A DNA stretch of 64,000 bases from contig NC_080717.1 of the NCBI RefSeq assembly GCF_019097595.1, positions 18,946,836 to 19,010,835 of the forward strand, read 5' to 3'. The DNA comes from Hemibagrus wyckioides (Eukaryota; Chordata; Actinopteri; Siluriformes; Bagridae). Shown piece after piece: positions 1 through 51,055 of the stretch. The translations under genes were made by a program, and so were the position numbers. The notes under the pieces were generated by a model. That model made no database searches. It was not told the origin of the DNA and worked only from the letters and a program-made list of their open reading frames with translations. How positions within the stretch are numbered: position 1 is the first letter of the stretch; each line of letters starts with the position of its first letter.

Positions 1-87
1 ATTTCCTGATATTTACATCTTGGTGGATTAAACATCTCAGAACACTGCACCTTTTGTCATAAATTTTGGATCCTGTGAATGTTCTTG

Positions 88-352
88 TTGCTCAGGTGGC
101 GTACCCCAGTATAACAGTTTGGAATGGCCTGAAAAAGAAGGAAACCACTGTTGTAAAAACAACGAGACACTGAACAGGTCAGCCAAAAAACCAACCCTGA
201 AGCAGTTGATGACAGAAACATTGGGAGAGCTGTGAAGACCAACCCAAAAACAACAGTCAGTGTCCTCACCAATAACCTGCTGAGGGTGAAGGTATCACAA
301 TCCACCGTCCGAATCTAGAGACCACTCATCAGCAGTAAGAACGTAAAGGAAA
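88..352 (+). mobile_element. Decayed Tc1-like transposase fragment (N-terminal DNA-binding part)
   Basis: In + frame, codons from about 211 read DDRNIGRAVKTNPKTTVSVL and then VKVSQSTVR. This is the N-terminal paired-like helix-turn-helix region of a fish Tc1 transposase, where the family shows 'DRNIVRAVKKNPKTTV...VSQSTVRR'. The upstream stretch gives the preceding part in a shifted frame, and a TAG and other breaks interrupt it. Neither terminal inverted repeat nor the catalytic DDE part is seen, so this is a dead fragment, possibly continuing beyond the window edge. Confidence 0.75.
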
Positions 353-2310
353 TACAGAGTGTAAAAATACACAGTGTATCATAAAACCAAATGAACTGGC
401 CTTGTCATTCCAATACTTTTGAAGGGGAATATAACTAGATTTTCATCTCCCAGCTGAAATGGATTGTTGGCTCTCTTGATTTGTTCTAGATTTCAGCGCT
501 TTACCACAGCAAAGGGACAAACTCCCCAGTCTCCATCTCTCTCTGGTTTGGACACTATGTCGTGAGTACAAGTGTCCAATTAGAAGAAGACATCTGTTCG
601 GTTGACTGCAGCACTCCAGTGTTCATTTATTTCTCCTCTTTCCAAGGATATCACCAGAGCTTTTGCTTGGGATGTCATCATCATCCATTCTTTCCTCTTT
701 TTTTTCTTCAATCTTTCAGACATATACAGACTTTCCTCTGGCTGAAATCTACATTTTTCCTCCATCTTGTTTTAATCTCTAGTCTGACACAATTGTTTAT
801 CTCTTTCCTAACGTCTGATCACCCGAGAGTAACTTTTCTCTTTGTCCCTTGACAATTCTTTACCAGGCTGACTGTGATCTGCTATCTTAGAACAAAAAAT
901 CTAGTGATCACAGATCCTAGTCCAGTTACTGTCCTGCTACTGCACCACCATTAGCTGTATACTACTGAAGACATCAGGAGCATCTACTCCAGTCACCAGC
1001 AAGAAAAGGGTCTACTTTTTCTTTGGCCACACAAGTCAAATATAGTCAAGTATAGGATCTAGCATCGCCTAAATCTTCTACATTGTTCTTCAGTGCTTCC
1101 CTTCAATGTCAGTTCAGCTGGAGTGCTTTCAAATACTAAGTGCTCTACACTACAGGCTAATAACTAGTTTCTATCTTGTGTAACTTAGAAAGCTAAACCA
1201 GTTAACTGTTACCTGTTTCAACGTTAATGTTTGATATAAGGATAGACAAAATCTTAGGATCTCAGTCATAAATCCTATGCTACAACCTGCTAGTTAGCTT
1301 CATTAGAATGAACATTCGTGGCATTTTAAAATCCCATCCCACCCCTTCATCCACAAGATTGACTACAGCGCTGCAGTAGGAATATAACACAAGCAGAGGG
1401 CTGAAATCCTGCAGAGCCATACACTACGGGGATTACAGTAATTTTGAACGTTTCAGCAGAGTGGCATTTCACCAGAGAACACTAAATCTGTCTGGTGATA
1501 AAAAAGGATGAATCTACTGCACAATTTCGAAGATGCCTGATTACGGTAAAACCTTAGGCTCGTACGATTCACAGTCAGACTGCACTAAAAGTGCTGCAGA
1601 AGCTTTAAGCTAATGATTGCAGTTTATGCTTGTGTATGCTACTGGAATTAATATCTACAATCACATGATCAGCTCTTAAATGGCAGTTTGGGAGGGGGAA
1701 AAAAAAAGAAGCTGATGGTAACGGCATATATAAAACTGTGTAACATGCATTCTGTAACTTCTCAGCTCTTTTGTGCACACATCATGTCTTCATTGTGAAC
1801 TTCCGAGTAGGGGAAAAAGAGCACAGGAAGGGGAATTAACACTAATCTTTAACTGACTGAGCACAACAGCTTCATGTGACGTAATCTGCACAACAGCCAC
1901 AGTGTCTGCCTGCCAGTTCCTCCAGTTCCTCCATTTTAATCATTTCCCATTTCGTCTGGGAACATCTCAATTCAGTGCCTTTGCAGTTTCCAAAGCAGTA
2001 ATGGTGGAGTAATTAAAGAGGCTTGTGTGTGTGTCTCTAAAGAGCCTTGAATATGGGCCCATTTGTGCGCTTTTGCATTGTGGCTGATAAGCAGAATTAT
2101 TGAGCAGCACCATAATCAAAGTGTCTACTGAGGCTGATGCAGGACACAGCAGCTCTGGGGGAAATAACCACTGCTGAATAGATGCTGAAAGTAGACACAG
2201 TAAAAAAAGCACCTTTTTACAATGAAGACTGCTCATGATATTAGAAGGGAGGACTGAAGGTAATCTATGCCTAGCTCGGGAATGAAAATATTAGGGTTAA
2301 CCAATGCATT

Positions 2311-2351
2311 TTATACCACAGTGTGGGTGAATGCTCAAATCTGATTGGTCA
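2311..2351 (+). repeat. Short interspersed repeat, copy 1
   Basis: Begins TTATACCACAGTGTGGGTGA and ends ATCTGATTGGTCA. The reverse complement of 34821-34861 is nearly identical over about 41 bp, so both are fragments of one dispersed fish repeat, probably the end of a DNA transposon or MITE. Confidence 0.6.
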
Positions 2352-5300
2352 ATAGGCGTGCATTGTTTTCTGTCTTCTATTGTGTGTTATTTGATGATTT
2401 GGGGCTATCACACAACTGTTAAATACAATTAAAATTCGATCATGAGCGAATTCGTCACCTGTTCTTTTGTGTACTTCAGACATCATCATATACTCTGTCT
2501 ATATACTTTAGTTCTCCTAAAACTCCTCTACAGGGATCTTGGATAAAGAAAATGCTAATAATTCACATTCATTACACCAGAAACTCTTACAAACAATGCT
2601 ACGGATGTGTCTCACTCTGTGTAATCAGCTGACTGAGGCTGCGTGTATCTATAGCTTGGGTTCAAATCCCAGCCTAAGCCTTGCTTAGTCATACAGTTCT
2701 GTGTATTTTTCTTAGGACTAATGGTGGTGCTGTTATACCTGGAAAAACAGGAAGCTTAACCCTGCTAGACTATTTATGCCGGTCACCCCTGACCTTGTAT
2801 TTTCTAAATACAAGACAATGTTTCCTGAACTTCTCTGTTTCTATAAACTCACTTCTTGAGCATATTATGCATAGCATCTAACGCGATCTTCTAGTGTCGG
2901 GTTCCTCTTTCTCTCTACACCCCCTACTCGTTCCATCTTAGTAAAACTCACCCTTTGGTTTTCTGGCCTAACTGTGCCCTGTGCCAGGAGAGCCAGCTGA
3001 AGAGCATGGGCAATGCCCGTCTCCTGACTGTGGGCACTCAGCACCCTGCCAGTGCAGCAGACTCCTCTCTAGCCTCTCATGCCTGTGGGGTTTGTAAGCA
3101 CACTTGCTTGGCATCATTAGCCTTCTCTTCCTGTGACACAATCTGTGTACAGAGAGAATACAAATGTATGGGCAGGACAACACACAGTTCAACCTGGATG
3201 TTTGGGATCAGATTTTTTAATTGGGTTTCAGCTCACATAAATAACAATGTTCATATATTTGTATATTATACAATTTCATATAATATATATTTCCCCCTAT
3301 GATTTACATCCTCGTCTTTCTAAAACTGATAGATCGTTCGAAAACAGAAACATGATACTCTGTGTCTGATCGACTAATAAAAAAAAGAAAAAAACTGTGT
3401 CATCGTTTGTTTTTTTTCCTTATTGGAGATGCAAAAGTTAATTAATCAATGAACAATGTAATGGAAATGTAAATAGTTTATCAGTCTATTATTTTAAATG
3501 CACAGCTAGTTGTAAACCCGATATGCAGTATAGCTGAATGTTCAGTGATCTCTATGCTGCACGTTCTCCTTACACAACAGTATAGAATATTAATAGGAAG
3601 CAGTTCAGAATTGGTCAGAAGGACCCAGTGTGACACACTCAGACAAACCTGTCAATTAGAGATGAACAGCCCCTGAATAAGACTTATTTATGCATTTTTG
3701 GAAAACCTTTGCTTACCTCTTACCCAACCTCAATGGCTTCTGGAATATAACTGCCATCAGAATTAAAGAAATAAAAAAAATAAAATAAAATGAAAATGGA
3801 AATGCTCAAAATGGACTGTCTTAATCCACATATATTGCTTTCATGTTTAGGGTCCACTATGGCATCTTGACTACTCAGTCGACAATATAAAGAATCAACA
3901 TATTGGAAATTCGTCAAGCTTGTACAGAAAAAAAAAGAAAGAAAAATCCTTGCGACAACTGCCCATTTATTGTGCATGTATGTTTCCAATAGTATTAATA
4001 AAAACCTCACAGAACACACAAGAAAGAATATTTTGGTGTAACCTTGCGCTATGTGAAAAATTAGCATTAGCACTGTGATCAGAAGCATGCTCTGGGATTT
4101 TAGCACAAAAACAGTGAAAAGCAAAAATGGCCATGGGAGAGGGGAGAGAGCTGAGCTGAGCTGAGCAGCCACAGGGACAGGAAAATAAATGAGAGAGACC
4201 CCACACATGACTATAGCAGCAGCAGCAGGAGAGTGCCATCAGTAGTATGTCTGCTCTCTTGGCTGCACGGAGACAGCATAGTTCAGTTGGACGCCCGTTT
4301 CTGTTTCAAGGAGGGGCTCAAGTATAACACACTATTGCCAATATACATTATCATGCTACACAATAATTTTTTTTTTTGCCCACAAGGTAGAAATGATTGT
4401 CTGTGACATCATTTACTGACTCCTCCCTGAATATTGTACTGAGGAAAATCATATATGAGGCTAAAGGTCTAAAGCAGTGATGAGATGGAATTGTTGGCTT
4501 CAAGATGTTCATCAATACGTAGACTTCCCTTTCGTAACAAGTAAAAAAAATGAGCATGGAAGCAATTTCCGTTATAATCGGACCCTCCTTTCGACTGTTG
4601 GAATGAATCTGTATGTAAATAAACGTAAATCAAATGTATTCCATAAAGCCCTTTGGAGATTTAATTCACCCGCAACGCTTTTATGAGTTGGTTCATTTGG
4701 TGAGATGGATTCAGCTTTACAAAAAAAAAACCAAAAAAAAAAAAAACCCAACATAAACCCTTGCATGGATCAGTACAGATCCATGTCTCTAAAATCAGCA
4801 GTGGGACCGTCATGCTTTTCCACAAAATACAGAACAAGAAACCAATATAGTGGAACAAATCACAGAGGAAATACATATCATGCTATCTAGACAAAAAAAA
4901 AAACACAAAGAAAATGTTCTCCTTATTCTCCCTGAATATGAAAGTGTGAGTTTGTTTCATCAGATATTATTAAATGTTAACCTCAGTAGAAACTCCATAT
5001 CTATATCCCTTTTTCTATTAGAAGATAAATCCACTATATTATATCCAAACAATGTTCAGCCCTGTCCTAAGTCAAGTTTCTTTTTTCTCTTTACACACAG
5101 GGGCACTCGAAAATGGTCAAAAAAGTGCTTTTAGGGATAACAGTAAAACTGACAAAAGAAGCAAACCAAACTATTAGTTGTAAATAATTTACATACTTTT
5201 CCCACTCCATTAAAGATCTCAAAATCCATGACTATTAGTGCATCACTCAAACACCCCTGACTGCAATGAACAAGGAAAAATGCGCACATCCTTCAAACCT

Positions 5301-5452
5301 AGCTCCACCATCATAGCTTCTATCCGCATCATCAACAATGTGAGCCAGTGGTGGGGCCAAAATAAATGTGAGGAAGCAGAGTGGACAAAATGAGCCCATT
5401 GGCCCTAGAGGAAAAGTTCCTGGAGCGTTCTGGAACAGTCTGCGTGAGTGTC

Positions 5453-43516
<38,064 letters not shown>

Positions 43517-43655
43517 CTTCAGTGGGCCCGATCTAAAGGCGACATCAAATCCCACAGAAGCTGGTGAGTCACCTGCGTGGCAGATAGCCAAGGGGTTAGT
43601 GGCAAGCTGGCACCCCTCTGCACCCAGGCAGCATAGAGGGGTTGGGGGGGCAGCT

Positions 43656-43763
43656 AAAGTGACATTCCACTCCAAGTTACCAATAAGGTCCTGGTGCAGT
43701 CTCGGTTCAAACCGTTGGACTACAAGGACGATATCTGAAACCCGTGGAGTGGAATGTCACTTT
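43656..43763. repeat. 108-nt imperfect palindrome upstream of mid2 start codon
   Basis: Outer arms 43656-43674 (AAAGTGACATTCCACTCCA) and 43745-43763 are perfect 19-bp reverse complements. The intervening 70 nt are partly self-complementary (GTCCT on the left against AGGAC on the right), with CGGTT and AACCG around the centre. It may be a tiny MITE or a hairpin RNA precursor; which one is unknown. Confidence 0.8.
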
Positions 43764-44176
43764 GACATAAAGCAGGCTGGTTAATATTGACAAACAGGTG
43801 AGGTGACAGCAGCATTCGGTTGTATCAGCACACTTTAATGGGCTTTGTGGAAAACGGATCCGTAGAATTCAATATCACAAAATGAGGATGTACAGTAATT
43901 TCCTCTCAATCACACGGGAGATTAGAGAAAGAGGCGGGTGACAAATTAAAAGAAACACCGCTGACTCTGTTATGCTGTGTTGGAATTGGTTGGGTCCACT
44001 TGTCCCTCTTACAAATCAGTTTAAAGTTCCTTTATAGCTTTCAAACCAAACATTTAGTTACTTTTCCTTTAATTTGTCACCCATCTGTACATTGATTCTT
44101 ATTACATAGCAAGACAGGGTCAAGCAGGGTGAGCTTATGGAGGTGGTAGTAACAGCTGCGACATTTGCACGGATAT

Positions 44177-44178
<2 letters not shown>

Positions 44179-44208
<30 letters not shown>
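44179..44208. repeat. (CA)n microsatellite
   Basis: A CA run of about 15 units upstream of mid2. Confidence 0.93.
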
Positions 44209-44211
<3 letters not shown>

Positions 44212-44353
44212 CTTATTCTATACTAGACATAATTATTGTAGCAAATAAATGCTATGCCTAAGCCTAACTTCAGCTACTGTAAGATATTCCTTCACTGATA
44301 TAAACCATACATAAACATAACAAGCCCCCCAAACATAAAAACATGCCCACCCG

Positions 44354-44354
<1 letters not shown>

Positions 44355-44397
<43 letters not shown>
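44355..44397. repeat. Compound (TC)n(CA)n microsatellite
   Basis: TC units followed by CA units, only 150 bp from the preceding CA run. Confidence 0.93.
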
Positions 44398-45265
44398 CAT
44401 GCCCAAGATCTCAGCGTGCATCTCTGAGCCAAGACAACAAACTCTTTAGAAAATGAACTGCTTCTCTCTGAGATAAAACCACTCTAGTTTTTTTTCCCCT
44501 TCCCTTTTCATTTCAGCTGCCCGTGTCTCTGTAACAGCCCAAGTGAGCTACATTAGAAACAGGAATTCTGACTCATTTGAACTGGCCTGGAATATGAAAG
44601 GTGCCTGATTGGCACTGTATGAATAGGATATTTTGTTATGCAGTACAGCAAAACCTTTCAGTAGTGGCTGTCAGGGGACAAGATTAAAAATAAGCCTGCG
44701 TCCTTCAGAAGAAAGAGGGAGGGTATTATAGCTATCTGTTACAATTCAAAACTCCTGTGATTAAAAGCAGAACTGTTTTCGGGAAGCCCCAAAAACTCAC
44801 GTATTCAAAAAAAAAAACCCCAAAAAAACCATGGAGCGATTTTTATAATCAAAGGAAGTGTTTCACTTGCTATCATATTCCTAATTAGCAAACCACCTTG
44901 AACGGGATTTTTTATCAGAACATCAGAGGGACGATTAGCTCGTCTGCGGCCTTCAACGTCCCCGAGCGCTTGTGCTGTGCTGTGTAGAGGAAGCACTGCA
45001 CTCTGGTACTTCATTCACCGACCTCCAGCTCATATACACTTCCTCTATGGCAGGTTTATGTTACTGTCTAAATTTATGAGAAAATAAAACTTAGAAAGAA
45101 ACGCTCTGGGAAGAAACAATGAAAGCCGATCAGTTTTAGTGTTGGTTTTATTCTCGGTGACACAATCAAAGTGTTGATTCAGTGTTTTATGGGACGTTTG
45201 GAAGCCGGTAATAACGGGTGAAAAACACCCTATAAAAACCTCGCACACACTTTCCCTTATAGAAA

Positions 45266-45298
45266 CACACACACACACACACACACTCACACTCACAC
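45266..45298. repeat. (CA)n microsatellite
   Basis: A CA run with TCACACTCA interruptions at its end. Confidence 0.92.
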
Positions 45299-45625
45299 AG
45301 AGTATAATCTGCTCAGGGAAACTAAGTTAGCAGCATGAATAAAGGGAATTAAAGCTGATGAACACTGTTAATACGACTTCATTAATATTTCTTGCTCTTG
45401 TAAGAACTCTCTGCTGCACTTTGGCTTCTTATTGATTTGGACCTCAGAACACAGTCGTTCTATATTCTGTATCATGTATTCAAAAGTCAAATCTACGACT
45501 AAATAAGGGACAGAAAAAAAAGAAAAAAAACACACAGCATGCATCCCATCTTCTCAGTCTTTTCCAAACAAATGATCACATTTTGCCCTGGGCTTGTTGA
45601 TATGAATACATGAATACCACTATGC

Positions 45626-45646
45626 CACACACACACACACACACAC
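45626..45646. repeat. (CA)n microsatellite
   Basis: A short CA run. Confidence 0.9.
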
Positions 45647-47112
45647 TGCTACAAACCTAAGCCTGAATTCGTCTAATAGACTCTTTCCCAGCAGCGCTGC
45701 AAGCTGACTGGACTACACGGCCTCCTGTGATCACTTCTTCCCATGTCAAGTCACCATGATTAAAGTGGCGCCAGGCTGCCCGCTAAATTCATTACTGGAA
45801 AAATAAATAAGCTGCTTGATCCAATCGCGTAGATAGCACGGTGATAAGAGGCAGCGTCCTTGTGTAACCTTCACCTTGCTGCCTGCTCCATCAGATGGTG
45901 CTGTACTGGTTTGGGTAGTTTTTTTTTTGGACGGTCAGGAGATGGAGCATACATTAAAAAGATGTCAGATAAAGGTCACTGTCAAACGTTGACCTTAGTA
46001 ATTTACTTACATTCTGACATGAGATGCAGGAGGATTGTGGGTGTGGCAGAAGAATAAATATATCAACTATTTACAACCTTTGTTTAAAAAAAAAAAAAGC
46101 ACTTCCTAGAAAAATTCATGCTTGCACACTAAAACACACACACACACACCTTTCAGCAAACTTGTGTGCAAATGTGTATGATGACGAATGCATACGCGAC
46201 ACAGCTCATTTGCATGTAGTGACGTCCCACGAAACTGCATAAAAGGTCAAGAGTTGTTCGTTGTCCTGACGTGTCCCCATTCTTATTAGCTTGAAATAAA
46301 AACCTATTTCTAAACAGTTAGTGACGGATCACTCACATGATCCTGGACGCTCTGCTACTGTTCAGCTGCTTCATGTGAGACAATCAGTTAGTGACCATTA
46401 GCGTCCTGACTGAGCTGAAGGAGTCTGCATGCTTATTTTAAAGGTACAGTAAACCCCATGGGGGACTTTCTGTGCCGCTGCTGTGCTCAATCCCGCTGTG
46501 AATGCGACAACAAAATGCATGCGTCACGGTGTGGCATTTTTGGAACAATGACAATTAGCCTTGTCCAAACAATAGGGACAATCCATTTGTAACAGTGACT
46601 TGTAAAGCAGCTCTTCCTTGAATTATATTTGTACAACGATTATAACACAATACACAGTAAAAGCGAATTCAATCCAGTAACCAGTGTTACAAAGATTATA
46701 CATTAATAATGTTTATTCTAACTATAATGGTAAGAGGGGGAAAAAAAGATTTTACAAGGTGCCAGAGTTTAGCAACAGCGTCAAAACATGTTCTTAATCC
46801 TATTGAAAAGACTCCAGACTAATGATTTTTCCAGTCTATCCAGTCTTGGGTGGATATACGAGACACACAGATATGTTGTTGGAATCACAAGCATGTTTTC
46901 TGACAACTATATACAGTTCTCCATGATGCTGTGATCATACCATGAGTCTGTAAAGGTAGATATAATGACACTCCTGTACCAGTTATTTAGTATTTCAACA
47001 AGAAGAAGATCTAATATTTTGGAAATCCAGTTCTGACCTACATACCTGATGACACAATTTTAGCCTGCTATAGCCAGTCCAAGAGCCAGTGAGCGCAAGT
47101 GCTTAAGTCCCT

Positions 47113-47130
47113 GGTGTGTGTGTGTGTGTG
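47113..47130. repeat. (GT)n microsatellite
   Basis: A short GT run. Confidence 0.88.
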
Positions 47131-47479
47131 AAGATAGGAGTTTGTGGCCGTACTTCTGGCTGAGCTTGTGGGTCAGATCTCGCCTGCTGGCCCAGACTCT
47201 CTAATAGAGTCAATTTATCTTCTGTCAGCCTGCAGCTGGATACCAGCTCCACATGTTTTGGTGGAGCCCTGGAACTGGAGGTGTTAAAGCAGTGAAGTTC
47301 ACTCCGGCGATACTAGAGCAGCCATCCATTTAGAGCATGCCATGCAACCTACTGGACTCTTTCTGCCACATTATTCAGACAGTCTGTACCCGACTTATCA
47401 TTCTGAATCTGTGGTGAATGACCTACAGGGAGGTGGCACTATACAGGGGACGCATTAATATTACCACCTCTGGAATATA

Positions 47480-47830
47480 CACTATATAGCCAAAAGTATG
47501 TTCACACCAAACTATCACACTGATGTGTTTGCCATTCCAGATTTAGTCCTCCATTTGCTGTTATAATAATCTTCACACTTCTGGGAAGGCTTTTCACTGG
47601 ATTTTGGAGTGTGGCTGTGAGGATTGAATCATTCAGCCATAAGAGCATGAGTGAAGTGAGAACTGATGTCTGCCAAGGAGTTCTAGCATGTAGTTGCTGT
47701 TTTGTCCCAAATGTATTCAGTGGGGTTGAGGTCAGGGCTCTGCACGGGTCACCTGAGTTCTTGCACATCACCTGCGACAAACCGTGTCTTTATGGAACAT
47801 GTTTGGGTCTCTTTATTCCCCTTGGAAAAT
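47480..47830. mobile_element. Truncated Tc1-type MITE
   Basis: Preceded by TA, it starts CACTATATAGCCAAAAGTAT. The interior CTTCTGGGAAGGCTTTTCAC and GGTTGAGGTCAGGGCTCTG are antisense transposase C-terminal remnants (PDLNP-type region). No right inverted repeat was found, and the end is approximate. Confidence 0.7.
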
Positions 47831-48494
47831 GCAACGGTAGTTGGTTATTAATATTTGTATTCATGATTTAGAAGTATTTCAATCCTTTGGCCTTTCGGTT
47901 AATTGGAGGACTGCAGTCCGGATTTGAGTGGTACCTGAAAGCTGGAAAAATACTATAGGAAATTAACAAGGTATAAAAAATTGCCTGTAGTTGACCTAGT
48001 TCAGCTTTTGTAGCGGAGTTGCATCCAGTCGTTCATTTATGTAAATTATTCAGCTCAAGGCAGCTTGAGTTTTCACAGACTTTCATAGAATTTTCATTTC
48101 CTCTCTCATGAGTAGTACACTGATGAAATGCTTGCTCGAAAAAAAAAGAAGAGAAAAAGCTGACAATGAAAGCATTGGTTAAATATGAGCGACTAGGGAA
48201 GTATGCGTTTATTCTCTGCTTGACGTCTCGTCCGCTCGAATGTGGTGACCACTACAAAACAAAACCCCACCAGTTCAAACTGACGTCTTATTTATAGTCA
48301 TGAACTAATCACTAGTGGTTAAACGTTAAAAAGCTAAACAGTTGCTTAGTAATCGAGTCGCTTTAAGTAACTGGAGCTTTACAAATTCGAGTTGAAAACC
48401 CAGGACACATGCAAGAAATGGAAATGACTCTTATAGTCCCCTACCATTAAAAATCCTCTGCAGCCTCACAAGCGATTCCTGACATCTCTAACTG

Positions 48495-48511
48495 TTGTGT
48501 GTGTGTGTGTG
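48495..48511. repeat. (TG)n microsatellite
   Basis: A short TG run followed by poly(T). Confidence 0.88.
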
Positions 48512-50501
48512 TTTTTTTAACAAACCTCAATTACCATAACAAGCCTCGAGTGTGGGTTGTGTTTACAGCAGAAGCTAATCCCAGGAGAAAGCGAGGGATT
48601 AACAAAGCAAGCAGGTGTGTTTGAGGCGAATTGACTCTCCTTGGAACTGTAGCTCATTCAAGCATAGCACACTTGCACTATGCACTCTCTCTCACTCCTA
48701 ATAAACACGGTCGGGGCGAAAAACCCTCGACGTGCATCTCCGAACACTGACATTGAAAATCGATGTGTTTGGATAAGTGCACTTTCTGCTACATTAGCGC
48801 TGCACATGTGACCGTGAAGCTGGGTGATGTAACCTGACAAAAGGACAGGTGTCAGATATGAGTTCAGTACAGGACAGGCAAGATTTAGTACGATCCAGGA
48901 GTGTTAATCGCATATGATGGGATTAATCTTCAAGCTCGTTCGGTTTCGGCGCAAACAAATAGCTTAGTTAGAGCCTGAGGGTGAAATAAAAAAAAAATGC
49001 TAGAGTTAGAACATCACATCATGCATGTTTCGTGTCTATATGCTGTGCCTTTAATTGTGTATACACAACTCACTAAGAGTCTGAGGAACAGTAAGACTTT
49101 GGCTGCACTGACGGTGTTCAGGTAGAAAATGTGTCATTTTCATAACACTATGTCAGACGGTGTCAGAACCCACATAAGCGAGTCTATTTGAAACTGTCGG
49201 ATTATGATAAACACGAGGTGCCACTGAGAATTTGTTAATCCAGGGAGAGTTCCCTCCTACACTTTGTAGCAGTTACTTTTATGAAGTCTGAAGCTTCAGA
49301 GCACATGCCGCAGCAGTCAGCCTACAGGCAGAAATATTGAGCTATCAATCTGTAAGGATTTAGTCTAAACCGGTGAGAGTATCTGCTGCTCATTAGCCGA
49401 TATCAGACAAATCGTGATAGGATGCTCGGTATGAATACAGTCGTAACACTCGTAAAAAATACTGGGAGTAAAGAAAAAAAAAAAATTTGGCACAATGACC
49501 TAGGAAATCGCACGGAAAGTGTAATTTTCCATGCAAGCATCCAAGCGTCTATTGTCCTGCTGTCAGGGGTCATTGTGGCTGCTGGCTGATGCTCTGGTTT
49601 TCCACATCCTCTCTTTAATGCTGGCCTGGCCTAATAAAACATGGCATTTCTATTCATAGAATGTACACAGCGATGTGGACTAGCAGTTGTGTTTCACTGT
49701 AAGTTGAGCCTGGTCAGAGGCTGAGCTCTTTTGGCATTTGCCCTGCACAAACATGACTGGCTAACCTTCACATTTAGCACAGCCAGATCCAGGTCGAAGC
49801 CCATCTGCTGCTCTGCCAGTGAACAGTGGGACTGTGAAGTGATGGGTGCCTGGCTGTAGCATGTGCTTAATCCTGGAAACTAAGACATTAAACAGAGGTC
49901 CCCCTTGCATGTCAAAGCTGTGTCATAAATTTGAAATTATATTAGCAAAAAAAATGGATTTAGGGGGGAAAAACAGCAAACAATTAAAGGCAGGGGTGAG
50001 CTCTGTAACAAAGATGATTCTTTGACGCCATTTTTATCAAATGTATTACGATGTAGGTTTGCTCACAAACAGACAGCAATACAGAAGAGTATTCGTCTTA
50101 ATGCTGGACGATTGTCAGTCTTTAACCGTACTATACCATAGCCATACGTGGTTGGGAGCCTAGAGGGCGAAACTGGAGGGTGGGAGGGATCAGAGTGACA
50201 CTAACCAATCACAGGTCTCTGTGAGCTCATGTATGTGGAAGAAGGCAGACAGTGCTTTCAGCTGAGTGTGTTTGAAAAGACGTGGAGGTTGGCTTCATGT
50301 GTTTTAGAGCAGAGGCGTTGAATCTGATGGTTTTTATTCCAACTGAGCAGAAGCCACGCCCGAGTCTACTGAAAACCAAGATCAGGTGATTGAACAGGTA
50401 GAAGTGGGTGTGGCTCCTGACTGATTTCAATGAAAACCTGCACCCACACCAGTCCTTTGTGGATAAGATCTGTCACCCCTGTTTTAGAGGAAGCACACAA
50501 T

Positions 50502-50502
<1 letters not shown>

Positions 50503-50576
<74 letters not shown>
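50503..50576. repeat. (CTAT)n tetranucleotide microsatellite
   Basis: About 18 perfect CTAT units. The opposite strand is GATA, the same motif class as the large satellite at 58.0-59.25 kb. Confidence 0.95.
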
Positions 50577-50699
50577 GTCTATACAAATTGTTATGCTGAT
50601 TTTTTTAATTTAAAGTTAACATTTTTATTTATTTATGAATGAGAGCATTACAGAAAAAAGTGAAAGACTATCTAATTTTAACATGATATAATATGTGAA

Positions 50700-51055
50700 C
50701 ATCCCATTTCAGATTCAGGCCTCCTCTGTGGATATAATAAGCTCCACTCTTCTGGGAAGGGTTTCCACTAGGTTTTGGAACGAGGCTGTGGGGATTTGCT
50801 CATCCAGTCACAAGAGCCTGAGTGAAATTGGGCACGGATGTTGGGCGAGGAGGTCTGGAGAGTGGTCTGCGTTCCAATTAAGCTCTTCCACTCGAACCCT
50901 GGCAAAGCAGCCTTCATGGAGCTTGAGTTACCGCACAGGCCATTGCCATGCTGGAACATGTTTCAAGCTACAGCATACGAAGACATTTTGTGACCTTTCA
51001 ACTTCGTGGAAACAGCTTTGGGAAGACGAAAGCATTGGTGCGATGGTTGGACACG
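50700..51055. mobile_element. Tc1-type MITE fragment without ends
   Basis: CTTCTGGGAAGGGTTTCCAC and TGCCATGCTGGAACATGTTT correspond to the interior of the 47480 and 38028 elements. The termini are eroded. Confidence 0.6.

Larger units (their letters stand above)
1..5452. other. Region downstream of mid2 stop: 3'UTR and intergenic
   Basis: No gene can be supported. The part nearest 5452 must contain the mid2 3'UTR. Possible minus-strand poly(A) signals are ATTAAA (seen as tttaat at 4660-4665) and AATAAA (seen as tttatt at 3966-3971), both weak guesses. The left edge holds a decayed Tc1 transposase and 2311-2351 a short interspersed repeat. A comparatively GC-rich block at about 2955-3190 is unexplained. 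The rest is AT-rich with poly(A) and poly(T) runs. Confidence 0.6.

Noticed and set aside
1722..1735. TATA-like box (CATATATAAAAC)
   Set aside because: No transcript or open frame follows it; such motifs are expected often in AT-rich DNA.
2645..2680. tRNA-like B-box (GGGTTCAAATCCC)
   Set aside because: No matching A-box or cloverleaf at the right distance. At most a decayed SINE remnant, not a tRNA gene.
43517..43675. In-frame N-terminal extension of mid2 by 53 codons
   Set aside because: There is no ATG in this stretch; the conserved METLESEL start with a good Kozak context is downstream. A possible UTR acceptor AG lies at 43533-43534.
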